Shown piece by piece: positions 25,210 to 35,474 of a stretch of 38,264 nt of DNA. The DNA comes from Helicobacteraceae bacterium (GTDB taxonomy: Bacteria; Campylobacterota; Campylobacteria; Campylobacterales; SZUA-545), in contig JAITRJ010000050.1 of the NCBI GenBank assembly GCA_031288475.1, positions 1 to 38,264 of the forward strand, given 5' to 3'. Made by a program: the position numbers and the translations under genes. Numbering within the stretch: the stretch's first letter is position 1; every line of letters starts with the position of its first letter. Under the pieces are notes generated by a model that saw only the letters and a program-made list of their open reading frames with translations, was not told the origin of the DNA and made no database searches.

Positions 25210-25904
25210 TGCGTTTCCTCTTTCACGATGGCGCGGGCAGCGATCGGCTGATCGCGGACTGTGCGCTTTTGCGGCATATTAAGGCATTGCGTCTGATCGC
25301 CGGATCGACGCTTTTTCTGCGCAATCTGCGCGACAATCGCCTTTATTCTTACAGGATCGCGAAGTTTTTAAAACGGGAAGCCGTGCTGGAACTGATCGGC
25401 TCGGAAGAGAAGATTATCCTGCCGGCAAGGAAAATAGAGCTTGCATGGTGCGTCGTTGATCCAAAGGTGATAGAAAAAACTATGCCAGCGCTGAACGAGC
25501 TTGGCGTCGCGGTGCTTCATCTGATCCGGTGTGAAAAAAGCCAGCGAAATCACCGTGTCAATATGAACCGTTTGGAGCGCATAGCGGTGCTTTCGTGCGA
25601 ACAATGCGGGAGGAGCGCGCCGATCGCGATTAAAGAAAGCGGCTGCTTTGAATTCGCTAACAACAACCCGTCGGCTTTGCTGTTTGATTTTGGCGGCGCG
25701 CCTGTAAATCCGCAGGCGATTGCCGGAAAAACAGTGGTTGTGGGGCCAGAAGGTGGATTTGGCGAAAACGATTACGAAGCGTTTAAGGGGCTTGCTAGGA
25801 TCGGCATCAATTCGCCGCTTGTTTTAAGAAGTGAAAGCGCCGCCATCGCCGCCGCGGCAATGCTGGCTGCGTATTCGCCAATCCATTCGGGGACACAAAT
25901 TTAG
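25209..25904 (+). CDS. rsmE: 16S rRNA (uracil1498-N3)-methyltransferase
   Basis: RsmE methylates U1498 in the decoding region of 16S rRNA and belongs to the SPOUT class with a trefoil knot. The 231 residues start MRFLFHDGAGSDR. The SAM-binding knot is shown by VVGPEGGFGENDYEAFKG and by LVLRSESAAIAAAAML near the C-terminus, which corresponds to the usual ILRxETA. The ATG overlaps the stop of the peptidase gene, which fixes the start; the frame is open further upstream only as a shadow of the peptidase gene. Confidence 0.9.
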   Translation: MRFLFHDGAGSDRLIADCALLRHIKALRLIAGSTLFLRNLRDNRLYSYRIAKFLKREAVLELIGSEEKIILPARKIELAWCVVDPKVIEKTMPALNELGVAVLHLIRCEKSQRNHRVNMNRLERIAVLSCEQCGRSAPIAIKESGCFEFANNNPSALLFDFGGAPVNPQAIAGKTVVVGPEGGFGENDYEAFKGLARIGINSPLVLRSESAAIAAAAMLAAYSPIHSGTQI

Positions 25905-25958
25905 ATGGTGCGGCGGGTTCAATTCCACCGCTGATCTGTTTAGCGTTGGGCGCGCCGA

Positions 25959-26557
25959 TCATGTCTCTTTCCTCAAAAATAGTTCCGCATCCCCGAAATT
26001 GCCGAATTTTCTTGTCGTTATATTAGCCGCCGCGCAGGTTCAAAATCGGGCGGACCGTCGCCCGTGAAGATCGGCGTGCAGCCTTGATCCCTGAGCGTTT
26101 TGGCGAGCTTATATTTTGATACGCCGACAAGCGGATCGCAAAACGAATTGCTTTTTCAGACGCGATCATGTTAATCCGTCTTTTGCGCGTATTTGCCGCG
26201 GCCGCTTAACAGCGTTACGCGGAACTCCACGATCAGATCGCCTATGAGCCGCTTAATACAGCAATCGAACCCCGCGCTGGCTATACAGATTGGTATTTGT
26301 TTTTCGCGGCAGAGCGCGAAAACCGCTCTTATGCGCGGATCGATCCTGACGCCCGATATAAAGCGATCAAACTCCTTCTGCGGCAAGCGAAGCGAACCGA
26401 ACATCTTCCTGAGCGCGTCAAAATGGCTCTTCGCCCGTCAGATGCGCCCGCCACGGCACGAGCGCGTTGTCGTAGAAAAACGCTTCAACCGCGTAATAAC
26501 AAAGCCGTTGTCGCTGATCGTGCCGTCGAAATCGCTTAAAAACGTGTATTTGCTCAT
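25959..26557 (-). pseudogene. HAD-family phosphatase pseudogene
   Basis: Reading the minus strand across frames gives a recognisable HAD phosphatase of about 200 residues, like MtnX or phosphoserine phosphatases. It starts MSKYTFLSDFDGTISDN with the catalytic DxD motif. After a frame change come YYAVEAFFYDNALVPW and HLTGEE, after another FDALRKMFGSLRLPQKEFDR and the motif-II-like CIASAGFDCC, and after a further change SKYKLAKTLRDQG and the motif-III/IV-like FTGDGPPDF. At least three frameshifts and internal stops break it. No single open frame covers more than about 77 codons. It lies between rsmE and the EamA gene. Confidence 0.75.
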
Positions 26558-26726
26558 AGCGGCGGCATATCCGCAGCGTTCTTATCCAACGCTTGAAAAC
26601 AACCGCTAACGCGGCTTATTTCACGCCCTCAAAATTCCCGCCGCGTTCTCTATTGCGGGATCGGGTGCTAATGCGATAAAGCGTATGATCGGCGCTTTGT
26701 TTTATTGTTGATAAAGAAGGTTGGCA

Positions 26727-27623
26727 TTGAAAAAGGAGCGGTTTATACTCGCGATCTTCGCCGCGATGATCGCGTGGGGCGCTTCGTGGCCCTGCAACAA
26801 AGTGATGATCGAATATATGGGCGCGGCAGAGCTTGTGTTTTTACGCTATCTGCTTACGGCGCTCGCGATTGGCGTGATCTTGATCGTTACGACGCGAAAG
26901 CCGATCATAGATCGCTTCAGCCTGCTGATTGCGCTTGTGTCAGCGCCTGTCACGGGCGTTTTCGGGTATCTTGTGTTTTTTGGGGTTGAGTTCGGCGCGG
27001 CCGGACTCGGCGGCGCGTTTATAAACGCCGTTTCGCCGATTGTCACCTACCTGCTGAGCGTCGCGCTCTTTCAGCGCAAAGCCGCGTCGCTTGATTTCGC
27101 CGCGCTCGCGATAGGCTTTAGCGGCGCGGCGCTGATGATGGGCGTTTTAGAGTTTGAAGCGAACGCGATCTTCTCAAAATACAATCTTATATTTATCGCC
27201 GCCGCGTTTTTATGGTCTGTTGTCACGATTTTAAGCGCGAAATCGCGGGTCAATACGATGGTTTTTTCGTTTTATCTGTATATTTTCGCCGCGATCGGAG
27301 CGGCGTTTTTTATTGATTTTCGTGCCGTGGATTTAAGCCAAACCGACGCCAAGTTCTGGAGCGCGGCTGTTTTTGTGGGGGTTGTCAGCACGGCGTTTGC
27401 CACCACGCTGTTTTTCCTGGGATCGAAAAAGCTCGGCGCGGACAGGGTCAGCGTTTTTATGTTCGTTACGCCCGCGAGCGCGATCGCTTCAAGCGCGATT
27501 TTACTGGACGAAACTCTGAGCGTATGGGAGCTTTTAGGAATCGCCCTTTCCATTGTCTCTGTTTATATGCTAAACCGCGTCGGCGTTTTTAAGCCGAAAG
27601 TCAAAAAAAGCCGTATAGACTAA
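26727..27623 (+). CDS. EamA/DMT-family transporter
   Basis: A 298-residue inner-membrane protein with about ten hydrophobic helices and two EamA repeats, the drug/metabolite transporter fold. The first repeat has ILAIFAAMIAWGASWPCNKV and AAELVFLRYLLTALAI, which are typical. The second has VVTILSAKSR, FLGSKKLGADRVSVFMFVTP and DETLSVWELLGIALSIVSVY. The substrate is not predictable. The TTG at 26727 is preferred because AAGAAGG ends 6 bases before it; a TTG two codons earlier is the alternative. It is one of the few intact genes in the last 12 kb. Confidence 0.88.
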   Translation: MKKERFILAIFAAMIAWGASWPCNKVMIEYMGAAELVFLRYLLTALAIGVILIVTTRKPIIDRFSLLIALVSAPVTGVFGYLVFFGVEFGAAGLGGAFINAVSPIVTYLLSVALFQRKAASLDFAALAIGFSGAALMMGVLEFEANAIFSKYNLIFIAAAFLWSVVTILSAKSRVNTMVFSFYLYIFAAIGAAFFIDFRAVDLSQTDAKFWSAAVFVGVVSTAFATTLFFLGSKKLGADRVSVFMFVTPASAIASSAILLDETLSVWELLGIALSIVSVYMLNRVGVFKPKVKKSRID

Positions 27624-27658
27624 GTTGAAGGCGGACTGCTTTCCATCATCGCCGCGCT

Positions 27659-28361
27659 TTAGCGCCGCTGCCGCCACGGCTCAACGCAGCCGCGTTCGTC
27701 GCCCGCAACCGCCGCTCTGTCTTTTTCAGCGCCGCCCAAATCGCCTATGGCTTCGTATGACAAAGCGCGGCATTCGTAAGCCTGCGGCAAGCCCGCATAG
27801 CCTGCGATCGCGCTGGTAAAATCTTTAATTGCTTGCTTATGATCGTTTGCTTTCATACGAATAATGCCGCGCGCGTAGAAATAGCGGGAGTCGCAGTAAG
27901 GCGTTATGGCGATCCCATCGGAGAGATCAGCGCTCGCCGCGTCGTAATCTCCCAGTGAGGCTCTGATCATAGCGCGGTCGTAATAAATCTCGCCCCTGCT
28001 TGGGTTAAGCTCAAGCGCTTTAGAGTAGTCGCCGATCGCTTGTTGATTATTACCAAAATATTTGTGCGTATAAGCGCGCGCGACATATAAATCATCGCCT
28101 CCCTCCGGCGACATTGAGATCGCCTTATCAAGATTCGGCAAAAGCGCGCGCGCTGTCGTTCAGCTACCTGTATGCGTTCGCGTGTAACAGATAACCGTCG
28201 GATCGAGATGGAGCTTCACGAATGTACTCGCCGTAGTATCCAACCGCTTTCTCGTAATCACCCGCATCAAACGCCTTCCCCCCCAGTTTATATAAATTAT
28301 CTAAGCTATTTTGCGCCCAAACAGCCGCAATTGCAAGCGGCAAAATTATTAACAGCCACAT
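27659..28361 (-). pseudogene. TPR-repeat protein pseudogene
   Basis: The frame starts at 28361 with a signal-anchor MWLLIILPLAIAAVWA and one TPR (YKLGGKAFDAGDYEKAVGYY), then meets a TAG at 28164-28166. The sequence continues as LNDSARA, shifts frame once, and then runs open to 27659 with further TPR motifs such as AYTHKYFGNNQQAIGDYSKA and DRAMIRASLGDYDAASADL. The TAG replaces a residue within a TPR helix, as expected from a CAG to TAG change, and a one-base shift follows within about 25 bases. An intact product would be a membrane-anchored or periplasmic scaffold of about 233 residues. Confidence 0.75.
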
Positions 28362-28406
28362 ATGTGTTCCTTTTGCCGCTAAAACCGACGCGGCAGATTT
28401 GCAGAT

Positions 28407-28412
28407 ATTATA
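28407..28412 (-). promoter_or_regulatory. -10 box before the TPR pseudogene
   Basis: TATAAT on the minus strand, 45 bases before the ATG at 28361. A second overlapping CATAAT lies just upstream of it. Confidence 0.45.
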
Positions 28413-28731
28413 TTATGCCTCGCTGAAGCGCGTAAATCTGCCTGACTTTGGCGGCGCTTAAGCACGCTGGTTTGGCGCGGAGTCGCAGCCGACGGTCAGC
28501 AGACAGGCAAAGCGCGATTTACGCCGCTTAATTTTTTTGCATTGTCTATTGATTCCGCCGCAATCTGATCGTCGCCGTTCATGATCGCCGTAATATCGCT
28601 TACGGCGGTCGTTTAAACGGGAGCAGTCCCGCAAAATGGCGGGACCTTGCAGAACAAAGCGCGCCCGGCGCACCGTGTATAAGCTGAATACAGCGTTTAC
28701 GCTCAGAAACGCCGGCGCGGCGTAAGCGGTT
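28413..28731. other. intergenic region with large imperfect inverted repeat
   Basis: No gene is supported in this roughly 320-base gap. AAGCGCGTAAATCTGCCTG at about 28426-28444 faces CAGGCA, a short insert, then GATTTACGC and GCTTA at about 28505-28530. The arms would close a stem around a loop of some 60 bases, and the right arm is followed by a T-run, AATTTTTTTGC. It could be a terminator for convergent or decayed genes, a structured RNA or a small mobile element. Confidence 0.4.
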
Positions 28732-30403
28732 CTATAAAAATCTGAAGTTAATCATGCACGAAATCTTTTGGCTGGGATAATCTTTATGGGAATAACCGTT
28801 TTTTGAAGGATAATCGCCGCCAAATTCTATACTTGCTTGACACATATAGTCGCACTTATCATATAGGATAGACGCCGTAAATAGCGACGCGGAATCGTTA
28901 TCTCCTCCCTTGTTATTTACGGTTTCGACCTTTGCGGCGCTGTATGCGAAGTCGATGTATACAGGCTCTAAAAAAGAGCATTTTAATAAATCAGACGGGC
29001 TGAATACCACTTTTAGCGTAGCGCTGCGTCCGCTGTCTTCGCTCATGCTTTTTATAGCGGCAAATTGTTCACTTATTAATAGTTCGTCTTCAGAATGTTG
29101 AATTTCGATATCAGCCGAAAGTCTGAATATGGACAGATTTTATTAATAGAAGCTCGAAGAGCATACAATTCAAAACGCTTATGCGGCTCGTTATTTTTTA
29201 TATCTTCTATTTCATCATCCGCGCCAAACCAATCGACTCCTTTTTTCGCGCCTATATCAATATATATAAACCCGGAATCTATGTAACGCAGATAATTGAT
29301 ATTCAGTCTCGCGTTGGCGACCTTGGCGCTGGACACTTCTATAAGAGTCTTATTGATAAAACTTTTATTTCTTCGCTGCTCTACCATAAAATCAATCGCT
29401 GCCTTTTGCCTTTGATCCCTGAATAGCAGGCGATTTACATTTAACGACGTGGTTTCAACAAACCCCGATGATCTAAATGAAATAACGCTTCCTTGAATCG
29501 TAGATAGATATTTGGAGTTTGAATGGGTTAGATCGAAGAGCCAGAAAGCGTATGGGAAAGTATAAGAAAACGATCTGCCCCGCTCATATTGTCGGGAGCT
29601 GTCGCCTTCTTTTTGACTATAGCTGATTCGCAGCCGATCGTTTAACGCGGAAGGATTTTCAATTGACAGCGCCGAGATTAACGCGGCTTTATCTTTTAGT
29701 TTTCTGCCTTCGTCGCGATAATAAAGCGATAATTGGACATTGTCTCTCGGCTGGGTTTTAACGGCGATAACGCTTGCGCCTACGGATGAACCCGGCTCAA
29801 TCTGCATCGTAGCGTTCTGGGACGAAAGCCTGTTTATCTGCTCGATAGCGTTGTCAATATCGCGGATATTTAATTTTTCTCCCGCAATGTCCCCAAACGC
29901 CATTCTGCTTTGGATGCGATCTCTGACTGTATTGTCGTTAAATAAAATCTTTTCTATCCAGCCCTCGATTACGACTATTTCCAGAATGCCGTCTTTGCTG
30001 AACTCTTGCGGCATTTTCAAGGCGGCTCTGGACGTAATAAAACCTTTTGCGTGATATAGGGCGGTAACGCGCCGCAACAGATCTTCAATCATAGCCGCCG
30101 TCAGACATTTATTTCTAAACGGCTCAATCGTCGCTTCAACTTCATTGTCGCTTAACTTGCTTACGCCGCTGATAACAATCACAGATATAGGAACGCACGC
30201 ATTTGCGGAATCTCCTTCAGGATTCTGCGGCGATTTGTCTTGATGCGGCGCGAATGGCTGTTTCAGGTTTTCGTCTATCCGCATTTCGTGTTCTTCTGTA
30301 TGATCCTGTAAAATCGCGTTAAATCTCTATCGTCGTTTACTGGAATATCCGCCGATAAAAGCGACGAACACATAAAGAAAAATGCCCAGTATATTTTACT
30401 CAT
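28732..30403 (-). pseudogene. two-partner secretion transporter (TpsB, ShlB/FhaC type), broken
   Basis: The intact protein would be an outer-membrane barrel of about 555 residues that exports its TpsA partner. A signal peptide (MSKIYWAFFFMCSSLLSADI) starts at 30403 but is one frame away from the main body. The main frame (to 29076) has the POTRA region CVPISVIVISGVSKLSDNEV, CLTAAMIEDLL and VTALYHAKGFITSRA, EIVVIEGWIEKI, then barrel sequence. A second frame change near 29090 restores SEDELLISEQFAAI, like the LPSSEQF motif of the family, and the last 105 residues end in INFRFL, with phenylalanine as the penultimate residue. The usual VRGF motif of loop 6 is not seen. At least two frameshifts make it a pseudogene. 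Confidence 0.8.
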
Positions 30404-30508
30404 AATATATCAAGCCCTATAATGCCGTTAACTGAGATTATTCACATTGATTGACACACGCGTATGTTTGATTGTTTTCTAATAAGAGAAAGTAAGCTAC
30501 CCGTTCGT

Positions 30509-31213
30509 CTATAATCGCTTTGATTTTATGGATATCGTTGTAGCGGTGGGGAACTTTATATCAATGGTGAAACCATTTCCGTTGATACCATTTAATCTCA
30601 CCTCTTCTTTCTACAGTAACATACAGCTCGTCGCAGGAGCTATAGGCTTTGCCGTCTCTGCAAGAACATAAAAAACAATCCACCGATCGTATATCGGTCT
30701 TAAATATATATTCAGGCGTTACATAGCGATATGTATAAACGGGTATTGTCCAAATGGCTCTTTTGGCTTATCGCTTGTTTTGTCGGCAAAGTCTGGAAAC
30801 GAGGCTTTATCCAGATTGTCAAGAGCTGTACCGCCATTCGTTACCATATATATATATATATCTTTTAACTTTTCTAAATCCAGCCTTTGATTACGACTTA
30901 GCCAATATAGTCTATGCTCTGATTCTACTTCATAAAAAGCGTCTTTCGCCAAAATTAACTTGTTAGACAAAGGCGGATATTCAACATCGCTGGTATTAAG
31001 TATATTATCCACGTAGATCACATCTTCTCGTTTTAATCCTTCAATTATATTGTTTTCCAGTACAAACTCTAAAAATTCATTGTTGTCTATATATTCCATA
31101 TAGACCTTGCCTTTAGTAGGGTCAGGACGTATTGACGCTTTTATGCCAATAGCGCATCCGCCTAACCCAATCGCCAAAAGAATTAAAAACGCAAATCGTT
31201 TAATCCAGTACAT
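30509..31213 (-). pseudogene. lipoprotein between tpsA and tpsB, frameshifted
   Basis: The first 164 codons (31213 to 30719) give a lipoprotein: signal MYWIKRFAFLILLAIGLGGC with the lipobox LGGC, then an acidic domain. The frame ends at a TAA, but a one-base shift just before it continues into YRYVTPEYIFKTDIRSVDCF, CSCRDGKAYSSCDELYVTVE and, after a second shift, NGNGFTIDIKFPTATTISI before TAG at 30509. The intact product would be about 235 residues. The ATG overlaps the end of the TpsA frame by 14 bases. I do not recognise the family; its position suggests a role with the exoprotein. Confidence 0.65.
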
Positions 31214-34200
31214 TTACGCTTCCCGTAAAGGCTGCTCCTACAGAATTGTTTGTCTGGATAACCGGATCTTTCAGATTAAATATACTAGGATCGGTAATAT
31301 CTGGTTTATCAATAAGGCTTGGATCGAATTTGCCGATAACGCCGCCGATTATTTGTTCGCCTATAAACTGTCCTGCATAAGTCTTTTCGTTTCCAAAGAG
31401 TAACCAAGAAGGTATTTCTTTGCCAATAATGTCGCCAAGAAAGTCGAGTTGCTCTAGCGCCGCAGCATTGTTCTTTATTCCGTCTTTTATAGCATCGCCC
31501 GCCTTACTTACCGCCGCCGCCTTACCCATCTGATAGACCATCATAACGCCCTTATTAAACCCTTCGCGGTAGCTCCCGCTTTGCGTAGTAGTCGTTTCGT
31601 CGAAATCGGTTATATTCAGGCTGGCTTCGCCGTTAACCTTCGCGAGCGATCCGTCGGCTTGTTTCTGATAACCGGCGCCTATTGTTCCGGTTTCTATCTT
31701 TGCCGCTTCCAGGTTAATATTGTTTTTGGCGATAATGGTTGAAGCGCTTCCAAGCGCTATTTCAGATTGAGTAGCCGTTACGGAAGCGGTAGTTGAAATA
31801 CTGCCTCTATATTCTCTATAGCCTCCATTTTGCAGAGATTCGCCAAGCAAAAGAGCGCCTCCAAACCCTGTAGAATCCGAGAAGCCCTGCCATGCTTCAG
31901 AAAGAGCGCCGCCTGGTCCTCTGCCAATAAAGCCTCCGGCCGCCCCAGAACTTGTAGCCAGTATAACCGTATCAAGACCTACTTTGCTTACGTGATGTTC
32001 CGCGCTCCTGAAATGAACGTTTTGCGCGGCGGTTACGTCTATAGCGCCTAAAACCGCTATTTCTCCCGTATCGGCGTTGATATTAGAGCCTTTGACAAGC
32101 AGATCACCGGCGGAATAGATACGGATATCCCGCGCGTCAAGGTTTGAGGCTACGGCAGTCCTGCCCATTTCTTTTTCTATGTCGGTCGTTGTTTTGCTGA
32201 ACGACCAGTCTGTGAAGAGCGAGTTTTTGATCCGTTGGGAATCGCTCATATATCCAGAGACATCTCTGGCGCTGTCTAAAACTATGGCGTTTTGCGCGCT
32301 CAGGTCAGAGCCCAATATATTGATACCGCCCAGCGAAGTTGTCAATAAGAGTGATCCGTTCGATACGACAGACGACCCTTTATTGGCGGCCGTCTCTATG
32401 TCGGCGGCGGCTTTTGAGCTTGTGGTGATACTCTTGCGTATAGCGTATCTGGATTTGGTCTTGGTCGTCTGATCGTATCGCGAACCGACGGCGTTAATCA
32501 CATTTACGCTTTGCGCGTTTAACGCGATATCGCCCTGCGCGCTGACGCTGGAACCATATATGACCAGATCGCCGGCGATATTGGCTTGCAGGGCGCCGCC
32601 GATTGTCCAATCAGAACCGTTAGCTGTCGCAGCGCCTTCCATTTTTACGGTCTTCCTGCCGCTGCCTCCGACCAGAGAGCGTGTGCTTTGCGATTTAACG
32701 GAGGTTTTGCTGTATTCGTCTTCTGCCGCCGCGATCAAAGGCGAATCCGCGTTTATAAACGCGGATTCGCCAGCGCTTACATCCGTTCCTGAAAACGACG
32801 CCGCGCCCTGCGCCTAGACGATCAGGTTTCCCCGCGTTTCTAACGACGAAGTTCTGTTAACTGTTGTCGTTTCCGTAACCGCGTAGCCGTTTTCGCCGTA
32901 AAAACGGGCATTGTTCAGTGCGGCTGCGTCGAAGGATATATCGCCCTGCGCCGTCAGATACATATCGCCCGCCGAGCTTATCCTGCCCGCGTAATCCTGT
33001 ATCGATCTCCCCGCTGAGATTAACAGATTGCCGTTTGATTTGACTTCGGCGATGGCGCTGAGATCGCTGTAGCGATCCTGCCCCGCCGCAAACGAAGACT
33101 TCGCAGATTGATTGAGAAAATCTTTGCCGGCTATTATGGACAGAAAGTTATTCGATACAATAGACGCCCTTGTATTTTCTATATTGTCAGCGGCGTTCAG
33201 ATAAACGTTTCCGCTTGTTATGGACGCGGTTGGATTGCCCGCGCCGTTTAACCATGCAAGGGCGTTAACGGAACTTTGATTGATAATGTCGTTGGCGTTG
33301 ATCGATAATAATCCGCCCGATTTAATCGCGCCGTTTTCGTTGATAACGCTTTGCCCCGCATTGATATTTATCGCGTTTTTCGCGGCAATAGAACCGCCGT
33401 TGTAAAGGCTGTTTTCTATATTCAGATCGATCACGCCCGCTTCTATCGACGCGCCATCGGCAATAACAATCTTGATTCGGACCATACGATATCGCTGTCC
33501 AACGCCGCGATCTGATCCTGAGTAAGCGCGATGCCCGCCGCAAAATTCAGGCTTAAAGCCGTCGCTATGCCGTTTTCCAGCAGGACGTTAAAGCGTTCTT
33601 CGTCGCTTACGCCGCCGCCCAGAAAGTCGGTTGAAACCTTGCCCAGCGCGCTCATAACCATTGCTGCTCGACGTAATTATCGCCCAAACGCTTGATATCG
33701 ATCGCGGGGTTATAGCCTATGCGCTCAAGGAAATAGCTGGAGCCTAATAGTTTATTGGGATCGACAAACTGCGCCCGGCTTTCTATCAGATAGTTTGAGC
33801 CCGCTGTTTGATTTTTATTCAGCGTAAACATAGCGTTTAGATTGCTTTGATTGAAAATGCCGTTTTCGCTTACAAGCGCCGACGGATCGACGCTTCCGCC
33901 GTTTGCGGCTGAAGATCGAATGGAGCCGCCAGACTTTGAATAGTCGATATTTACGCCTTTTACCGGCGTTTGATTTGCCAATCCGCCGTTGGCGAAATCT
34001 TTTAAATCACCCGCGATAGTTCCGGACGCCTGTATATCAGAGTTTACGGAGTCGTATTCCGTGAAATACTCGGAAAAGTGATCCGTCGTCCATGTTCTTG
34101 TCTTGGTTTTGCGCTTGTATTTTACGCCTAAAAATCTTTTGCAATCTTTGTAATTCTCGCTATGCGTTACTACATAATGCGTAAAGTCGTTGTAATAAAG

Positions 34201-35435
34201 CGGAATCTTTGCGTTATCGACGCTGTTTCCATACAGCCATAGATTTCCCCCGCTTTGAATATCGGAAAGATTGTTGGTCAGCGCCCCAAACTCCAGCAGC
34301 ATATCGCCGTTTGATTTGATCGCGGCGCGATCGGACTCGTTCAGCAGCGCAAAATCTTTGTAGTAGTCAAGCGTATAGCCGTATTGAACCTCGCTTTTAA
34401 CTTTTTCGTTTCGTACGACCTGCGCTCTGTCTTTATATCGGTTAATCAGACTGGCGCTTTTAAGCGTCATTGTCCCGCCGCTTAAAATGCTTGAGTCTTC
34501 ATTTTCCAAAGTATCGTTCAGCCCGCCGTTGCGATCGATTTGAATATGCGTTCCGCCGTAGATCGCGCTGGCGCCCGAATTTAACAGGTTGTCGGCGTTC
34601 AGATAGGTCGTTTCGCCGGCGTAAATCAGCGCGTTATTTTTGTTGTATATAGAGTTTGCGCCGATAGTCAGATCGTTTTTCGCCGCCAGCGCCTTGCCGT
34701 TGTTTGTTACGGCGTTGGCGCCCTCTACCGCAAACGATCCGATCGTAATCGAAGCGGTCGTTTCCCTCGTGAATGGTCAAATCTTTGCCGCCGAGTATTT
34801 CCGCGCTGATGCGGTGTACCTTTGAGACGAGATCGACGCTGTCCGTATTGCGCGCGTCCAGTCCAAGACCGGTTATGATCATCTCGTCTGAACCTATATT
34901 AAATTGGAGTCCGTTTGCGGTTGGATCTGAAGCTCCCGTAATCAATGCCGCCCGCGAGACATTGATAAATCCGCAACCGCGCAGGTAATCCCGTTTGGAT
35001 TGGCAAGTATAAACTCCGCCTTTTGCCCGAAAACCTCCGCGTAGCCGTTTAACGCGCTGTTTTTGTTGCCCGTAATCTCATTGAGGATAATAGATGCACC
35101 CCGCGAAGCGCCTAAATTAGAGTTTGCCCCCAGTGCGCCGCGTTACTGTTGTTGAAGATTACGCTTCGCTCGTCAATGTTAAACTGATTGTAGCTATTGC
35201 GAGAAACGCCGTCGCCGTTTGGTTTTGCGATATTGACGACATCGACGCCGTTCTGGGCTTTATCCAATTGTGTATTGGTTTTGCCGTCAAGCGTCATAGA
35301 GGCGGTCGAGGCGGCTAAAGCGGGCTGAACAATCAGCGACCAGGAGACCAAAACGGCGAACGCTTTGCGTCCCGCCTTGTAAAACCTTGTGCGCCTGAGA
35401 TTTTGAGAGCATTTTAAGGATATACTGATAAACAT
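31200..35435 (-). pseudogene. filamentous haemagglutinin-like exoprotein (TpsA), broken
   Basis: The intact protein would be about 1,410 residues, a beta-helical surface adhesin secreted by TpsB. It starts at an ATG with AGGA upstream and has an extended signal region RKAFAVLVSWSLIVQPALAA. The TPS domain has VDVVNIAKPNGDGVSRNSYN and QFNIDERSVIFNNS, then, after a frame change, ASIILNEITGN and the hallmark ANPNGITCA, then GFINVSRAALITG. Further frame changes fall near 35140, 34985, 34765, 33655 and 33480. An in-frame TAG at 32814-32816 splits the last 670 or so residues of haemagglutinin-type repeats. The C-terminus ends at SVGAAFTGSVNVLD with no toxin domain visible. Confidence 0.85.
32740..32771. 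repeat. perfect 32-bp palindrome inside the tpsA pseudogene
   Basis: GGCGAATCCGCGTTTA is followed directly by its exact reverse complement. Symmetry stops at both ends. On the minus strand it encodes GESAFINADSP in the haemagglutinin frame. The central 14 bases GCGTTTATAAACGC also occur at 27015-27028 in the EamA gene. Confidence 0.9.
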
Positions 35436-35465
35436 CACGAATCCTTTTCCGCAAAAGGTCGATCG

Positions 35466-35474
35466 CTTATAGCA
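35466..35474 (-). promoter_or_regulatory. extended -10 promoter for tpsA
   Basis: TGCTATAAG on the minus strand, about 30 bases before the tpsA ATG at 35435, after an AT-rich tract (TTTAATCATATTTT). The AAAGGA ribosome binding site is also intact, so the decayed locus keeps its start signals. Confidence 0.5.

Noticed and set aside
31200-31500. A contact-dependent inhibition toxin at the TpsA C-terminus, with the next gene as immunity protein.
   Set aside because: No VENN-type junction or toxin-like domain is visible, and the following gene is a lipoprotein.
28164-32816. Possible reassignment of TAG to an amino acid, because two TAGs interrupt otherwise good frames.
   Set aside because: TAG ends intact genes here (for example pgi and the methylase), and both interrupted genes also carry frameshifts, so ordinary decay explains them.
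31200-35435. Programmed frameshifting or phase variation in tpsA.
   Set aside because: There are at least five frame changes and one stop codon at unrelated sites without long homopolymers or short tandem repeats.
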